A DNA stretch of 64,000 bases from Gerris lacustris (taxonomy: Eukaryota; Arthropoda; Insecta; Hemiptera; Gerridae), in assembly GCA_951217055.1 (NCBI GenBank), contig OX578284.1, forward strand, positions 17,039,187-17,103,186, given 5' to 3'. Below are positions 24,119 through 36,765 of this stretch, one piece after another. How positions within the stretch are numbered: the first letter of the stretch is position 1; every line of letters starts with the position of its first letter. A program made the translations under genes and the position numbers. Under the pieces are notes generated by a model. The model had not been told where the DNA came from. It saw nothing but the letters and a program-made list of their open reading frames with translations, and did no database searches.

Positions 24119-24416
24119 TCTTCCTTGGCATTATAGAAAGGTTGTAATTTGGATTAATCCAATGTTTCAAACTGCAGTTGAAGCACTGTTGAAGGTCGCT
24201 GTTAATTTTTTGTTTCTTTCTCAACGTTATAAAAAATTGTAATTAGAAATGATTCTATGTTTGGCGTTACATTGACATAATTGTGTATGATGTTGGAACG
24301 ATGGTTGCATAATTTGTATGTCATATACTTTCATTTAAAGTGTGACTCGTTGCAATCTAAAAATCTTTTGGTGTTCTTTCTTACGTTTTATTATTGATTG
24401 ATTTATTGTAACATGG

Positions 24417-24722
24417 TGCATCAGGTGGCTTTCACTCCAAAAAGACGGTGCAAAAGACAGGTTGCTAAAGACAGGGTGGAAAAGACAGGGTGCTAAAGAA
24501 AGGATGCAAAAGACAGGTGAAACAAGACAGGAGACAAGACCTGTTGAGAGAATATCAATGTTGTGGATCGGTTCAGCGAAGACATGTCTCCTGTCTTTTG
24601 CCACCTGTCTTCTGTTCCCTGTCTTCTGCCTCCTGTCTTCTGTCCCCTGTCTTCTACCTCCTGCCTTCTGTCTCCTGTCTTCTGTCTCGAGTCTTTTCGG
24701 TGTAAAAGCCACCTCAGTCACG
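24417..24722. mobile_element. foldback-type element with tandem-repeat arms
   Basis: The ends GGTGGCTTTCACTCC (about 24423) and its imperfect complement (about 24693-24707) form inverted termini. Inside them the left arm is an array of ~13-bp GACAGG units and the right arm an array of CCTGTC units, around a central spacer (about 24545-24590). Subrepeat-bearing inverted arms are the architecture of Foldback elements. TCA flanks both ends, a possible 3-bp target duplication. The open frames on both strands are artefacts of the repeats. Confidence 0.65.
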
Positions 24723-24976
24723 ATGATAATCGTGGTTTTGTCATTTTGTTTTGTTCTTTCTTTTAGCGCTAAATAATCGTAATCTGCAGAAAGCATAAAA
24801 GTTTTAAATCTTATCTTTAATTTTTCCTCTTGAATAAGATTTTCTTAATTAAAATCTATTAAAATAGGCATGTAATATATTCCCAAGACAAACGCATAGT
24901 ATATAAATATAAAAGTTGGTCCGATTAATCGATTAACAATTTTTTAGATATTGTATTTTTATAGGTATTGTATTTA

Positions 24977-25606
24977 TTACTATTACTACGTTTTTATTAG
25001 CTTGCAATCTTGTCTGTTTGTTTGTTTGTTTGTCCGGTACAAATCTGGCAATCGATTTCTAACTAACTTCCTGAATAGCTAGACATTTGAAACTTTTATC
25101 ATAGCTCAGAACACGATGACAATGCATTATTTTAATACTTTTAGTAATCTTTCAGCAGAATTTAATTAGTGTTCAGCAAATTTTGCTGTGCGGAAAGTTA
25201 GTTCGAAAAAAATCCGCAAGTTATTTTATTTGTTTCGCCATATTCAATATTTACGCAATCTTCATTTTGACGGGTCTCAAATTTGTGATAGATAAACATT
25301 GAATGACAGCAAAACAGGAAATATCGATTATATTATTTATCGATTATATTATTTCAAATATAATATCGATGGCATGCTTTAGATTTGGTGTTGGAGAGAT
25401 CCGTTGTACAAAGATTTATCCTTTTATAGGTTTAAGATCAGCTCTGTGGATGGTTGTCATTTATGTGAAGTAAATAAATTCGGAACTATTTTTTTTCACT
25501 ATCATTATATATTATATAACAATAGCAATTATATTATCAACATTACATACGATTCAACAGAAAATTTAAAAACGTAGTATATAAAAAGTTCTTTTTATCT
25601 TGAAAT
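24977..25606 (+). repeat. REP-1 interspersed repeat, copy 5
   Basis: Intact copy. It holds the unoccupied equivalent of the Helitron target (about 25505-25520) and therefore documents the insertion in copy 3. Confidence 0.8.
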
Positions 25607-25689
25607 TATATCCCATAATACGAGTATATCATTTAATTGAATTATTTTTAAACATATTTCAAAAGTGATCAACAGTGATTGTTTAGTTT

Positions 25690-25768
25690 TTGTTTTAGAA
25701 TTTATAAAAAAAAAAAATCGATTTATTTTCATTCATATCTCAAAAAAATAGTTTTCTCGGAAAAATGA

Positions 25769-25853
<85 letters not shown>

Positions 25854-26228
25854 CCATTTAATTCGCATATAAATGTACCACATTTTAGAATTTTGTTTAT
25901 TAAAAGCGTCGGAACCAATTTCGAGAAATAGTTATTTTTAGCGTTTATCTTAGAAAGTTTTGGAGTTACCGCCCCTAAATTTGGAGCTAAATTTCATTTC
26001 TTGATTTCGTCTCGGGGTATGATTTTTCTGAACCTGTATACCAAATTTTATCAAACTCAGCCGAATACTTAAGGCTTTTGCATAAATGATTGACAGAGAT
26101 TTTTTAAAAACCACTTTTTTGGACTCGGTGAATCTCAAAAAGTGCAAATCCATCATAATCTCGAAATCCAATTTTCGCACCATCTCAGTACTCCATCTTT
26201 TCTTATACTATGTGTATGATAAAGTAAA
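25690..26228 (+). repeat. FAM4 element, copy 2, with (TA)n expansion
   Basis: Homologous to 8370-8708 through the CGGAACC..TTTCGAGAAATA and CTCGGGGTATGATTTTTCTG blocks. Between GGAAAAATGACC and ACCATTTAATTCGC the sequence has expanded into a TA microsatellite (25771-25853). Confidence 0.75.
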
Positions 26229-26865
26229 AAAATAACTTAATGCAAATTTAAATTTCAATTAAGATATTTTTCTTTCTTTTTTTCTAATTTAACACCTTTA
26301 AGAAGATATGTGAAATAGTCGGGGAAATGTTGAAATGCTTAGCATACATAGTTGATCCTATGGTAGTATTTCTCATATTACTTTTTTTAAACTTTTTTAC
26401 TCGATTCCGCCCACATGGAACGGTGAAAATGTGTGTTGAAGCTTGAAGCGATAAAATAAACTAGTAGGCTAAAACTAAGTTAAAGTCTGGAGAAGACATG
26501 AAATAAGACGTCATCTCAGAGAACAACTTATTTTGTAATAAAAACTTGTTTCAACTTATCATCCTCACCAACGATTTATCATAGTTTATTATTCATAACT
26601 TTCCATACCTTAAGTCATGAAATTTGCAAAGTATTACAGAGATGTGCCGAGTGTAAACTCCCCAATTAGATTTTGAATTATAAATTATAAATTCAATTAT
26701 TCAGACAATTTTTTTCCGCATCTATCTTAAATGAATAAGGAATTTATAAAAGTTTAAAGTTTCTAAAATTCATTTTCAACATGATAGTTTTAAAGAATTC
26801 AAGATGTATTCTTAAAAAAATTATTGAATGATGGAGGTATTACTTATATTTAAACATATATATAG
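26229..26865. other. unclassified AT-rich DNA
   Basis: No gene, RNA or clear repeat identified. Confidence 0.35.

Positions 26866-28597
<1,732 letters not shown>

Positions 28598-28675
<78 letters not shown>
28598..28675. repeat. (TA)n microsatellite
   Basis: Pure TA repeat ending directly at the inverted terminus of the next element. Confidence 0.95.
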
Positions 28676-28678
<3 letters not shown>

Positions 28679-28932
28679 GGTGGTCCAAAAGTCTCCCCCC
28701 CCCCCCCCCTCTTAACTTTTGAACGGTTTGGGATAAATAAATGAAACTTAAGGGATCTCTACCATGCACTGAAAAGTTTGTTTTCATGCGCAATCGCCAA
28801 CTAGGGGCAACCACTCACTTTGCCCCCAGGCCAACCAACTTCAAAATTTCAAATTGGAGTGCATATTTTTGATAGCATATTTAGATTCTACGGTGAAAAA
28901 TAATAAACTTATTAGTTTTTTTGTCCACCCTG
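28676..28932. mobile_element. MITE with CAGGGTGG ends
   Basis: 257 bp between CAGGGTGGTCCAAAA (28676-28690) and a matching inverted end TTTTTTTGTCCACCCTG (right end 28932). This type of terminus is common in Tc1/mariner-like MITEs. The left flank is TA, but the right flank is AA, so the TA duplication is not proven. A poly-C run lies at 28694-28709. Confidence 0.6.
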
Positions 28933-30206
28933 AATATATAAAATAACATAAGATGAATTGATCCTTAAATTTATGCTTTTTAATAGTAGATGCTTTTTTA
29001 TTTTTACTATTTTTTCTTCTTATTTAAATTTACACAAAATATATTTCTGTTTTACGAGTGAATTTTAATAGAGTAATAAAACAGTAAGTCATCCCCTCAT
29101 ACTCTTAATCTCAGCAAATGAAGATATCCTACCACTCCACGCGTCAGGCGCGGGCATCTTTTACGAGTGGCTTTAACTACGAATGATCAAAATGGTTTCC
29201 AGCCAAAATAAACTTGTTTTTATAGACTATAATGATATTTAATTTCCAAATCCAGCTTTATAGCTGGATTTGGATAGTTAATATTAAATAAATATTAACC
29301 AATTTAATTTGTGGGTTCTTATTTTGATTTCAGACGCAAATAAAGTCTTATAATTTTGCAATGCTTAGATGAAATTTTCGCAGAGCATTTTCGATTTATT
29401 CTTTACTTAGAAAAGCATACAGGGATCGCACTACTCCTCTCTTCTAGTGTTAATATTATAATAATAAATGTCTCCCCTACAATAGAAATAATAATATTCC
29501 TGTCTTGCAAAATGAATAAAACTCTTGTGTATGTTTAAATTTCAAAGCTGTGTAAGTTTTCATGAGGGTTCCTCATTTGGAGCTTTCTCAGTCGATTAGC
29601 GTAGAGATGGAATTTAACCATTGTTCTTTTCAATTTGTCCTTTGTAATTTTTCTCGAGCTGTTTTCTTATATTTTTTCCACCGAGTCTTGTATTTTTGTT
29701 TAAGCTCTTTCGCTTTCTTTCTTTCTCTCGTGTCTTCTTTCTCCTTTTGAGGTGAATTCAGGGCTTTTTTCTTAACTCCGCAAAACACTGCTTTTTTGTC
29801 AACCTCTCTATTCTTTATATTTCAGTGTAATTTTTGTTTCCTTTTTTTACGAAGGACGTTAAGTCAAGTCAAGGTTTGTTAGTAAAAAGGAGAATGAAAA
29901 TAAAAGATAGATGTTCGGTTTGAATAAGTTGAAATATGAATACTTCATATAACAAAGTGATGACTTAGGAAAAAGAAAACTTACTCTCAAAGACAAACAA
30001 AGAATCAGTTCCCTTATTCTTCTGATTTAAGCAAAGTTCTGAAATGTCTCCAAAGCCATGTCCTGTATTGTTATGAACTGAGTAGGACTTAATTTAATAC
30101 TTAAAGAATTCTGGCACTGAAAAGTCTTTAAGTTCGCTTTGTTCTTTTTTTTAATGAGAATTAACGCATGAATACTTGTTATATCTTGGTACAGTGTTGC
30201 GACTGT
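28933..30206. other. unclassified DNA
   Basis: No gene is visible. A small hairpin at about 29250-29273 (AAATCCAGC…GCTGGATTT) is the only structure noted. Confidence 0.35.
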
Positions 30207-30320
30207 TAAGCTTTATCCACACCGGCAATCAATATTGCACGTCTTTGTTGTGGGGCTGAATCGCAACAGGGCCGACTTAGCCTCACAACATTACAGCCTC
30301 GTTGTGGACTAAGCTTTAAG
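30207..30320. mobile_element. possible very short MITE
   Basis: Imperfect inverted ends TTAAGCTTTATCCACA (about 30208) and TTGTGGACTAAGCTTTAA (about 30302) around 80 bp. No target duplication was fixed. Confidence 0.4.
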
Positions 30321-31952
30321 ACCAGACCACAAAGAAAGATACGCGATACGAGCTAGCTATATCTGAAAATTTCCTTGAGATTAGCTTGATAATGACCCAA
30401 GGAGGATCGAAATATCGCAAATGTGAGGCGTTTGAATTTTCCTTAAAAGACCCAACTAATCATGAAAATTTCCGTTCTGTTATAATGAATGGAGGTGGCC
30501 ACTGGCCACACTGAACGCAATGCTACCCTACGTCGGCGATTCATCTTAGCTTTGTTTTGGCAATTACATTTGAACGGATATCTCGGCGACGGACTTGCGC
30601 AGACTGCTACTACCCCTAGCAACTCTACCAAAAACAACGAACATTAAGTTTACTTACCTCAAAGATACAATAAAGAGTTCTTCAGATGATATAGTCACTC
30701 TGTAGTTCAATCTATTTTTTCTATGTCACTTTGAAGAAGATGAAGAAGAAATTTAGTCACTTAATGTCATTGTAAAGTATTCTTTGAAGTTCTCTTCATC
30801 TTGTTTAAGATCCTCCGCATCAAGTGATGGAATTCCCCAAATTGGTTTCTTTTGCCGTTCAATGCATGCACCCACTTTCTTATATTTATCTGCTCACATA
30901 ATGAAAATAAAAGCAATAGCTCTTGATCAGACCTAGTGTGGTCCTTCCTACTTAACATGACGAACTTGACTTAAAAAAAAAAACATCGTTTTCTGTGTGG
31001 CCACCCCACCTAAATATAGCTAGCGTAACTCTCTTAGTTCGCAGACGTAGCAAAGCTAGCTCGCGAAGCGTAGCTTGTGGTCAGGCCTTTTACGCAGAAG
31101 AAGAACACTTCACATTTAACTTCTCTTTGGATATTTTCTTCAACAGAGCTGGAGGGGGTAAGCTTCTAATCTAACAAAATTTGGATGTGGAATGTGGGGT
31201 CCCTTCAAGTCCCTTTTATGTTAGCTGTGTATTAACACATGAATACAACTAGATTCTGTGTGGCGGGTTTGGCAAATAATTTAATAAGTCAAGTTAGTTT
31301 TTTAATTATAGATTATATCATTTGAATTAATTTCTTTTAATATAGTCATAAGTGTGGAATATTTAATCAACTTCTTGTTATTGCTTCTATTTTCTATAAA
31401 AAAAATACTTCTAATTATGGAACTTCATTGCCAGACATGCGAAATAGATTGTGATGTAGGTTTTCCCCAAAAAAAATTAAATAGTTTTAATTCTAGGAAA
31501 TGCGATCAAGAAACTTCAGAGAACAAGCTAATGAGGAACTTGCGTGTGAAAACCCTTTATTTTATTTATTTAGATATCTTTGTTTAAAAACGAAATCATC
31601 AAACGTGATCGTTCATAGTATTTTACGTGTCTAACATTTTAAATCTAAATAAAGCTGGGGAAAAAAATGAGAAAAGAGACTTGTAGGAACCAGAATTATC
31701 AGTATACGGATTAAGATTTATTTATAATAATCAAGATAGAGAAAGGTTAAATGGTTAAAATACAACTTTATCATGAAATGAAATGGAAAATCAAACGAAC
31801 AATCTGAATTTAGTTCAATAATTATTACTGCTAATAATGATATTATTTTTGGTTTATATGGCTCTTTACATTGATATGAACTTTATAAACATACTTATTT
31901 TGGCTGTTAGTGTTATTTCGAAAAATGTTGCATTTTTCTGGATAAAAAATAC
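30321..31952. other. unclassified DNA
   Basis: No gene is visible. Short GC-richer stretches at 30490-30620 and 31020-31085 show AGC/GCT-rich inverted fragments typical of old DNA transposons, but no element could be bounded. Confidence 0.35.
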
Positions 31953-31955
31953 TAA

Positions 31956-32543
31956 TAGTCCAGGAGATAGCGTGCAAAAAAGTGTCTCACTAACATCAAG
32001 CTAGAATTTTGTGTATAAGTAAATGTTTTGGTGCCTTTTGAGAATATGTGGTCGGCTAAGTTCTCGTTTGTGGGACATATAGCTTGGCAATAGGCATTTG
32101 AAAAAAAAAACTAGTGGAGAGCGGCCAAGTCTTGCCCTTTTTGGTGGACAAAGTGATTTTCATGATCCTGAGTACGAAATTAGTTATTTGACAAAAAATC
32201 AAGTTGATGATAGTTCGTCACTTAATAGATTAGTTAGTCAAATATTACTCCAAATCAATGAGGCCTCCTATTAAGTGACGGACTACCATCCACTTGATTT
32301 TTGGTCTACTGACTAAGTTAGTACTCAGGAAAAAAAAAATGAAAATCACATTGTCCACCAAAAAGGGCGGGACTTGGCCGTTCTTCGCTGGTTTGTTTTT
32401 TTCAAACGCCTATTGCCAAGATATGTCCCACAGACGAACTTAACCGACCACAAATTCTTAAAAGGCACCAAAACATTTACTTATACACAAAATTCTAGCT
32501 TGATGTTAGTTTGACACTTATTTGCACGCTATCTCCTGGACTA
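31956..32543. mobile_element. Harbinger-like palindromic MITE, copy 1
   Basis: 588 bp, almost wholly palindromic, with termini TAGTCCAGGAGATAGCGTGC and its complement. A 3-bp TAA lies immediately outside both ends (31953-31955 and 32544-32546). TWA target duplications are typical of PIF/Harbinger elements. A second copy at 33913-34478 has the same ends and the same TAA duplication. No transposase is encoded. Confidence 0.75.
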
Positions 32544-32546
32544 TAA

Positions 32547-33172
32547 TTGGTTCCGCCATAAACTCTTCTTACGATATATTGCTAAGAATGTTGCCGGATT
32601 CACAGCACACTGAAAATCTGGCAGATTCTGTTATTGTGTATGCTCTATTGCTGACTCATGATGTCTGATTATTGACCCGATATTCGGAAAAATTATTTAC
32701 CGAGGCAAGTGGTCATTTTGAGCGCCAGTGCTATGTAAAATATATAATTTTTAACTTAATTCATAAATTTTATAAATCATTCGACTACAATGAAGGCATT
32801 GTGATAATTTTGAAGAACAACATTTATCTATGCCCCCAAATTAAAAGTTTCCGCGATTAAAATGTGTTCAGGCATGAGAGAACAATTTTGGAATCGTATC
32901 TGCTAATCGCATCTTTCTGTCATCATGTTTTGCAAACCCCTAGATATCTAACGAGGTAGATATCTAAATACTTACTTGTCCGGTTTTAATAAAAGTTTTA
33001 TGGTACACCACACTTAGCCCACACATGGTCCTATAGTAATTTAGAAGTCCAAACCGTCCAAAAATCTTTCAATATTTCCAATAATTTTTTATGTATTATT
33101 TTAATGTTCACATCCGTATTATTTATAGTTACTCTTTTATTTTAAAATGTATCTCATTACACTTTTTGGTTA
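32547..33172. other. unclassified DNA
   Basis: No gene is visible in the ~630 bp between the MITE and the next palindrome. Confidence 0.35.
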
Positions 33173-33208
33173 ATATGAGAGGGTTAGTGAAATACGGTCT
33201 AAAGAAAG

Positions 33209-33262
33209 AATCTAAGTTTTTACCAACTAGTTTCGTAAAATATATTTACATCATCAGGGTAA
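33209..33262 (-). ncRNA. hammerhead ribozyme-like motif (left arm)
   Basis: Minus-strand copy of the motif at 33589-33631. TTACC (33262-33258), CTGATGA (33257-33251), a 5-bp stem and GAAAC (33234-33230) are followed by the small ACTAGT element and GGTAA. All core residues are the same as in the right arm. Confidence 0.45.
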
Positions 33263-33588
33263 CTTACATATGGGCTTTTAACTTACAATTGTTTTTATTT
33301 TATTAATATAAACAAACCTGTTTTATAAATTGATATTATTGACAATTAATGTCTGTTAAAGAATCTTGTCTTGTTTCTACATAAGATGAGAGATGAATAA
33401 CAAATTTAAAAATTGGATATAATATTGTGATAACAGATACTGAGGTTATTGGTGTCAGTTCTAAAATTTACGGTTAAGATTCTTTAACAGACATTAATTG
33501 TCAATAATGTCAATTTATAAAACAGGTTTGTTTATATTAATAAAATAAAAAAATAAAAAAAATTGTAAGTTAAAAGCCCATATGAAAG

Positions 33589-33631
33589 TTACCCTGATGA
33601 TGTAAATATATTTTACGAAACTAGTTGGTAA
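33589..33631 (+). ncRNA. hammerhead ribozyme-like motif (right arm)
   Basis: Can be read as a type I hammerhead. Stem I is TTACC (33589-33593) with GGTAA (33627-33631). The conserved CTGATGA is at 33594-33600. Stem II is GTAAA/TTTAC with a TATAT loop. GAA(A) follows (33617-33620). Stem III is a minimal AC-TA-GT, with T at the cleavage position (33626). Minimal stem III is known in hammerheads of Penelope-like elements and retrozymes. The one deviation is an extra T (33601) between the CTGATGA and stem II. Activity is unproven. Confidence 0.5.
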
Positions 33632-33796
33632 AAACTTAGATTTTTTCTTTAGACCGTATCTCACTAACTCTCTCATATCTACACTTTAACGGTTGCTAAC
33701 TTAAAATTTAATTACACTTCTTTTATAATGCATGTCATCATTCGTCCAGAAAATGAAACCATGCCACACTAAATGGCAGGCGTTTTTTCTTAGGCA

Positions 33797-33824
33797 CTGA
33801 AGATGACCTCCAGTGGTAGAAAAC
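33797..33824 (+). repeat. degenerate hammerhead-like core
   Basis: CTGAAGATG followed by ACC-TCCAGT-GGT and GAAAAC. It has the same layout as the motif in neighbouring repeats but an extra A and no closing stem I. Confidence 0.35.
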
Positions 33825-33912
33825 CGGATTTGTACATTTAAGTTACTTTTAATGGATACACGTCGATACATTTGTTGAAACAACTTTTTTGGACCCAGGG
33901 AATAATACTTAA

Positions 33913-34478
33913 TAGTCCAGGAGATAGCGTGCAAAAAAGTGTCTGACTAACATCAAGCTAGAATTTTGTGTATAAGTAAATCTTTTGGTGGGTTTCAAGA
34001 ATATGTGGTCGGCTAGGTTCCTCTGCGGGACATAGCTTGACAATAGGCATTTGAAAAAAAACAAACCGGTGGAGAGTGGCCGCATGTCCCGCCCTTTTTG
34101 GTGGACAATGTGATTTTCATGATCCTAAGTACGAAATTAGTTAGTAGACCAATAATCAAGTTGATGGTAGTTTGTCACTCAGTAGGTTAGTTAGTCCAAT
34201 CAGGTCACCTATTAAGTAACAAACTACCATCAACTTGATTATTGGTCTACTAACTAATTTCGTACTTAGGATCATGAAAATCACATTGTCCACCAAAAAG
34301 GGTGGAACATGGCCACTCTCCAACGGATTGATTTTTTCAAATGCCGATTGCCAAGCTATGTCCCGCAGACGAACTTAGCCGACGAGATATTCTTAAAAGG
34401 CACCAAAAGATTTACTTATACATAAAATTCCAGCTTGATGTCAGCCAGACACTTTTTTGCACGCTAGCTCCTGGACTA
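33913..34478. mobile_element. Harbinger-like palindromic MITE, copy 2
   Basis: 566 bp with the same termini as copy 1 and TAA outside both ends (33910-33912 and 34479-34481). Its arms contain a GCCCTTTTTGGTGGACAATG block in inverted order. Arm identity is high, so insertion was fairly recent. Confidence 0.75.
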
Positions 34479-34511
34479 TAACATATTGCTATAGGGATAA
34501 TAGGGAGCCAG

Positions 34512-35215
34512 CGCCAGCATGGCCATGTGGCTTAAGAATCCCGTGTCATTGATGCCCTTATTCAAATCTATGAATCGAGATTGCAACCCAGGCTGTAGTA
34601 GGGTTCTTATTTATATCTCTTAGTTAATCAAGGATTTTTTTTTTCCCGGGGGACTTTTACACCCGAAGACGCAGGCCACTTAGGTGGGCCCATAGAACAA
34701 ACCCGGGTTAGGGACCGAAATCTTCATACACTCCTGTGAAGATATGGTCGATAACCATGACTCCCCTCCTAGTTGTATTACAACCAGGAGTGTCATCATC
34801 ATGGTTTCCAGGCCGAAACCTGGTGGCGCCACTATTTCGAGGAGCTTCCCATTTGTTTAACAATGCTGTTGGGCATTGATCGGGGGGCCTGGTCCGGGAA
34901 TCGAACCCAGAGCTGCGGTCACCTTCTGACCCGGCTCGAAGCTGCCTTAACTTGCCTTATCGCAAGGCGAGCGCTCTAGCCACCCAGGCCCCCTGGCGAG
35001 GATAGTAATCGAGGATAGTACAGAGTTGTGTGTATGACCCTACCCCTTGGTGCTCTGATGTAAATGGGAACTAATGGCCATACCATACTCGTATGATGTG
35101 AGAAGTAGCTGGGATTCTCCCACATAGGTTAGTAAAAAGGGTCTAAATGAGACCAAATTGCTAGGTTCGATCTACCCGTCTAGTACTAGACTTACTACAA
35201 ACAAGTTTAAATCTA
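34512..35215 (+). repeat. tRNA-derived SINE, interrupted by a second SINE
   Basis: Head ATGGCCATGTGGCTTAAG (34519-34536) resembles the SINE head near 0.9 kb. The tail from 35020 matches the body of that SINE. The middle is replaced by an inserted minus-strand SINE (34635-35005). Confidence 0.6.
34635..35005 (-). repeat. tRNA-derived SINE with target duplication
   Basis: The minus-strand element begins after CTATCCTCGCCAG with a tRNA-like head: GGGGGCCTGG pairs with CCAGGCCCCC like an acceptor stem. It has an A-box-like GGTGGCTAGAGCGC (34971-34984) and a B box GGGTTCGATTCCC (34896-34908). It ends in a short poly(A), seen as T at 34635-34644. The flanks are TAATCAAGGA (34625-34634) and TAATCGAGGA (35006-35015), a near-perfect 10-bp target duplication. 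The anticodon arm and variable region are not those of a working tRNA. Confidence 0.8.
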
Positions 35216-36137
35216 CATCTCAAAATATAATTTTCGTTTAATCAAAATTCTCTCTCTTACACAGTGCTAACTAAATATCTTAAATATAATTCTAGGTTTA
35301 TAATTGAGATTATCATTTAACTAGGAATTACCTGGCTCTTTTACTTACCTTTCTCAACACTGCATCGTGTGGTTTCCTTATCTCCTTTTAATCATGATTG
35401 CAGGTAGTCCCTGTCTTACAAGGTAATCGGCAAGGGTGTTTGAAGGTCGAGTAGTAATCATCTATTCTTCTAACGTTGTACAAACAAGATTAACCATTAA
35501 TCATTATAAATGCAAAATAGTTACAGGTTTTTGTTTCTAGACTTTGCATATTCAATCTTACTATCTTACTTATTTGATTAGTCTTCCACTAGAGTTGAGG
35601 TAGTAAAAAAAAGATAAGTTTTGAGTCTTCGAAACAATATAAATGAAACACTAGTTAAACGTTGCTAAGCACGCAGGTTTACCAACAGAATTACATCCCA
35701 TTAACTTGAGTGCCTAGAAGGTTTTTTTTTTCTTCAACTCTTGTTTCACCGTCAACCCTGCTTTTTTTAACCCCCTCTTTCCGTTTAGTGAATTTATAAC
35801 TTAATGGTTTCTAACCCTTCGTCGTTTAGTAAAAATAAAAAAAATAAAAACACTAAGGACTGTTTTCCTGTTAAAAGAATAATAATAAAATTACTCAGAA
35901 TAAAAGCATTTGTGGAAGAGGAAATAAATAAACCTGGTTAAGTTTAAATTTTATATTCATAAACATTTCTATAGTTTTGATAGTTAACGATAATATTATT
36001 AGGAAGTTAAATAATTCATAATTAGCTTTGATAAAAATCTCGTTGCCATTGAATACTCTTTTAAAAATTAAAGAATGTTTTGAACTTTTAAATTATTATC
36101 TTCTAGCTCTAGCGTCACAATAGTTATTTATGCACCT
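35216..36137. other. unclassified DNA
   Basis: No gene or repeat identified. AT-rich. Confidence 0.35.
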
Positions 36138-36326
36138 AGGGAGTAAAGTAAGCCATTATTCCCTGAGCGAAAAAAGTTGGTTCTTGAGGCGAAGCCGAAG
36201 GAACCATGGTCCCTAAATCCCGAGGCGAAGCCGAGGGAATTAGACTCTTTAATAACTCTAATTAGCTCCCGAGGCGCAGCCGAGGGAGATAATTATCGCG
36301 AGGGGAATAATGGCACTTTACTCACG
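36138..36326. repeat. palindromic element holding three hairpins
   Basis: Outer inverted arms GAGTAAAGTAAGCCATTATT (from 36141) and ATAATGGCACTTTACTC (to 36323). Inside are three stem-loops with the shared core GAGGCGAAGCCGA (GAGGCGCAGCCGA in the third) at 36186, 36222 and 36271. Their outer stems differ in sequence but pair: GGTTC/GAACC, TCCC/GGGA and CTCCC/GGGAG. No coding function is seen. Confidence 0.7.
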
Positions 36327-36335
36327 AGGTACATA

Positions 36336-36765
36336 CAATATTTTATCTCCAGTAGGAAGAAAATACACATTTTCGTCCATAGCAGTTTTTATTTATTATT
36401 TTAATAAATAACAATAATTATTAGAACTTTTAATAGCAGATATAAGAGATTCAATATTAAAAACAAATAAGAATTGGAATTAAACTCAAATAGAAGGTTA
36501 TTTAGATGCAGGGTATAATGTTGTAAACAAAGATAAACATGGTCAAAAAAGCGCAGTGCCGCCAACCTGATTTAAACAACTTCATTACATTAGCCATACA
36601 TTTTCTACTATTTATGAAATAATTAAGTTGTAATCTTTACTTTTTCGCCCTACTTTTACTTTTTCCCCCTACTTTTTGAATCAGGGATGAAAAGACCTGT
36701 TTTAGTCCCTCTAAACTAATTCTAAATAATAACTTTTTTTCCCTACTGGAGATAAAAGAATATAT
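36336..36765. repeat. inverted-repeat-bounded segment
   Basis: TTTTATCTCCAGTAGGA (about 36343) and its near-complement (about 36747-36764) bound about 430 bp of AT-rich non-coding sequence just beside the three-hairpin element. They may be parts of one larger element. Confidence 0.45.

Larger units (their letters stand above)
33173..33678. repeat. palindromic repeat with hammerhead-like motifs
   Basis: Arms of about 190 bp (from 33173 and to 33678) with ends ATATGAGAGGGTTAGTGA / inverted, around a ~110-bp centre. The arms share AGAATCTAAGTTTTTACC-type, AAACAAACCTGTTTTATAAA and GACATTAATTGTC-type blocks in inverted order. Each arm contains the hammerhead-like motif described separately. Some blocks differ between arms, so this is not an assembly duplicate. 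It could be a MITE or an inverted pair of Penelope-like termini. Confidence 0.7.

Noticed and set aside
24335..24796. 153-codon minus-strand and shorter plus-strand frames
   Set aside because: They lie in the tandem-repeat arms of the foldback element, are open on both strands and have no domain.
34868..34991. Functional tRNA gene
   Set aside because: The A and B boxes and a ten-base terminal pairing are good, but the variable region is far too long, the anticodon arm does not fold properly, and the unit has a poly(A) tail and target duplication, so it is a SINE.
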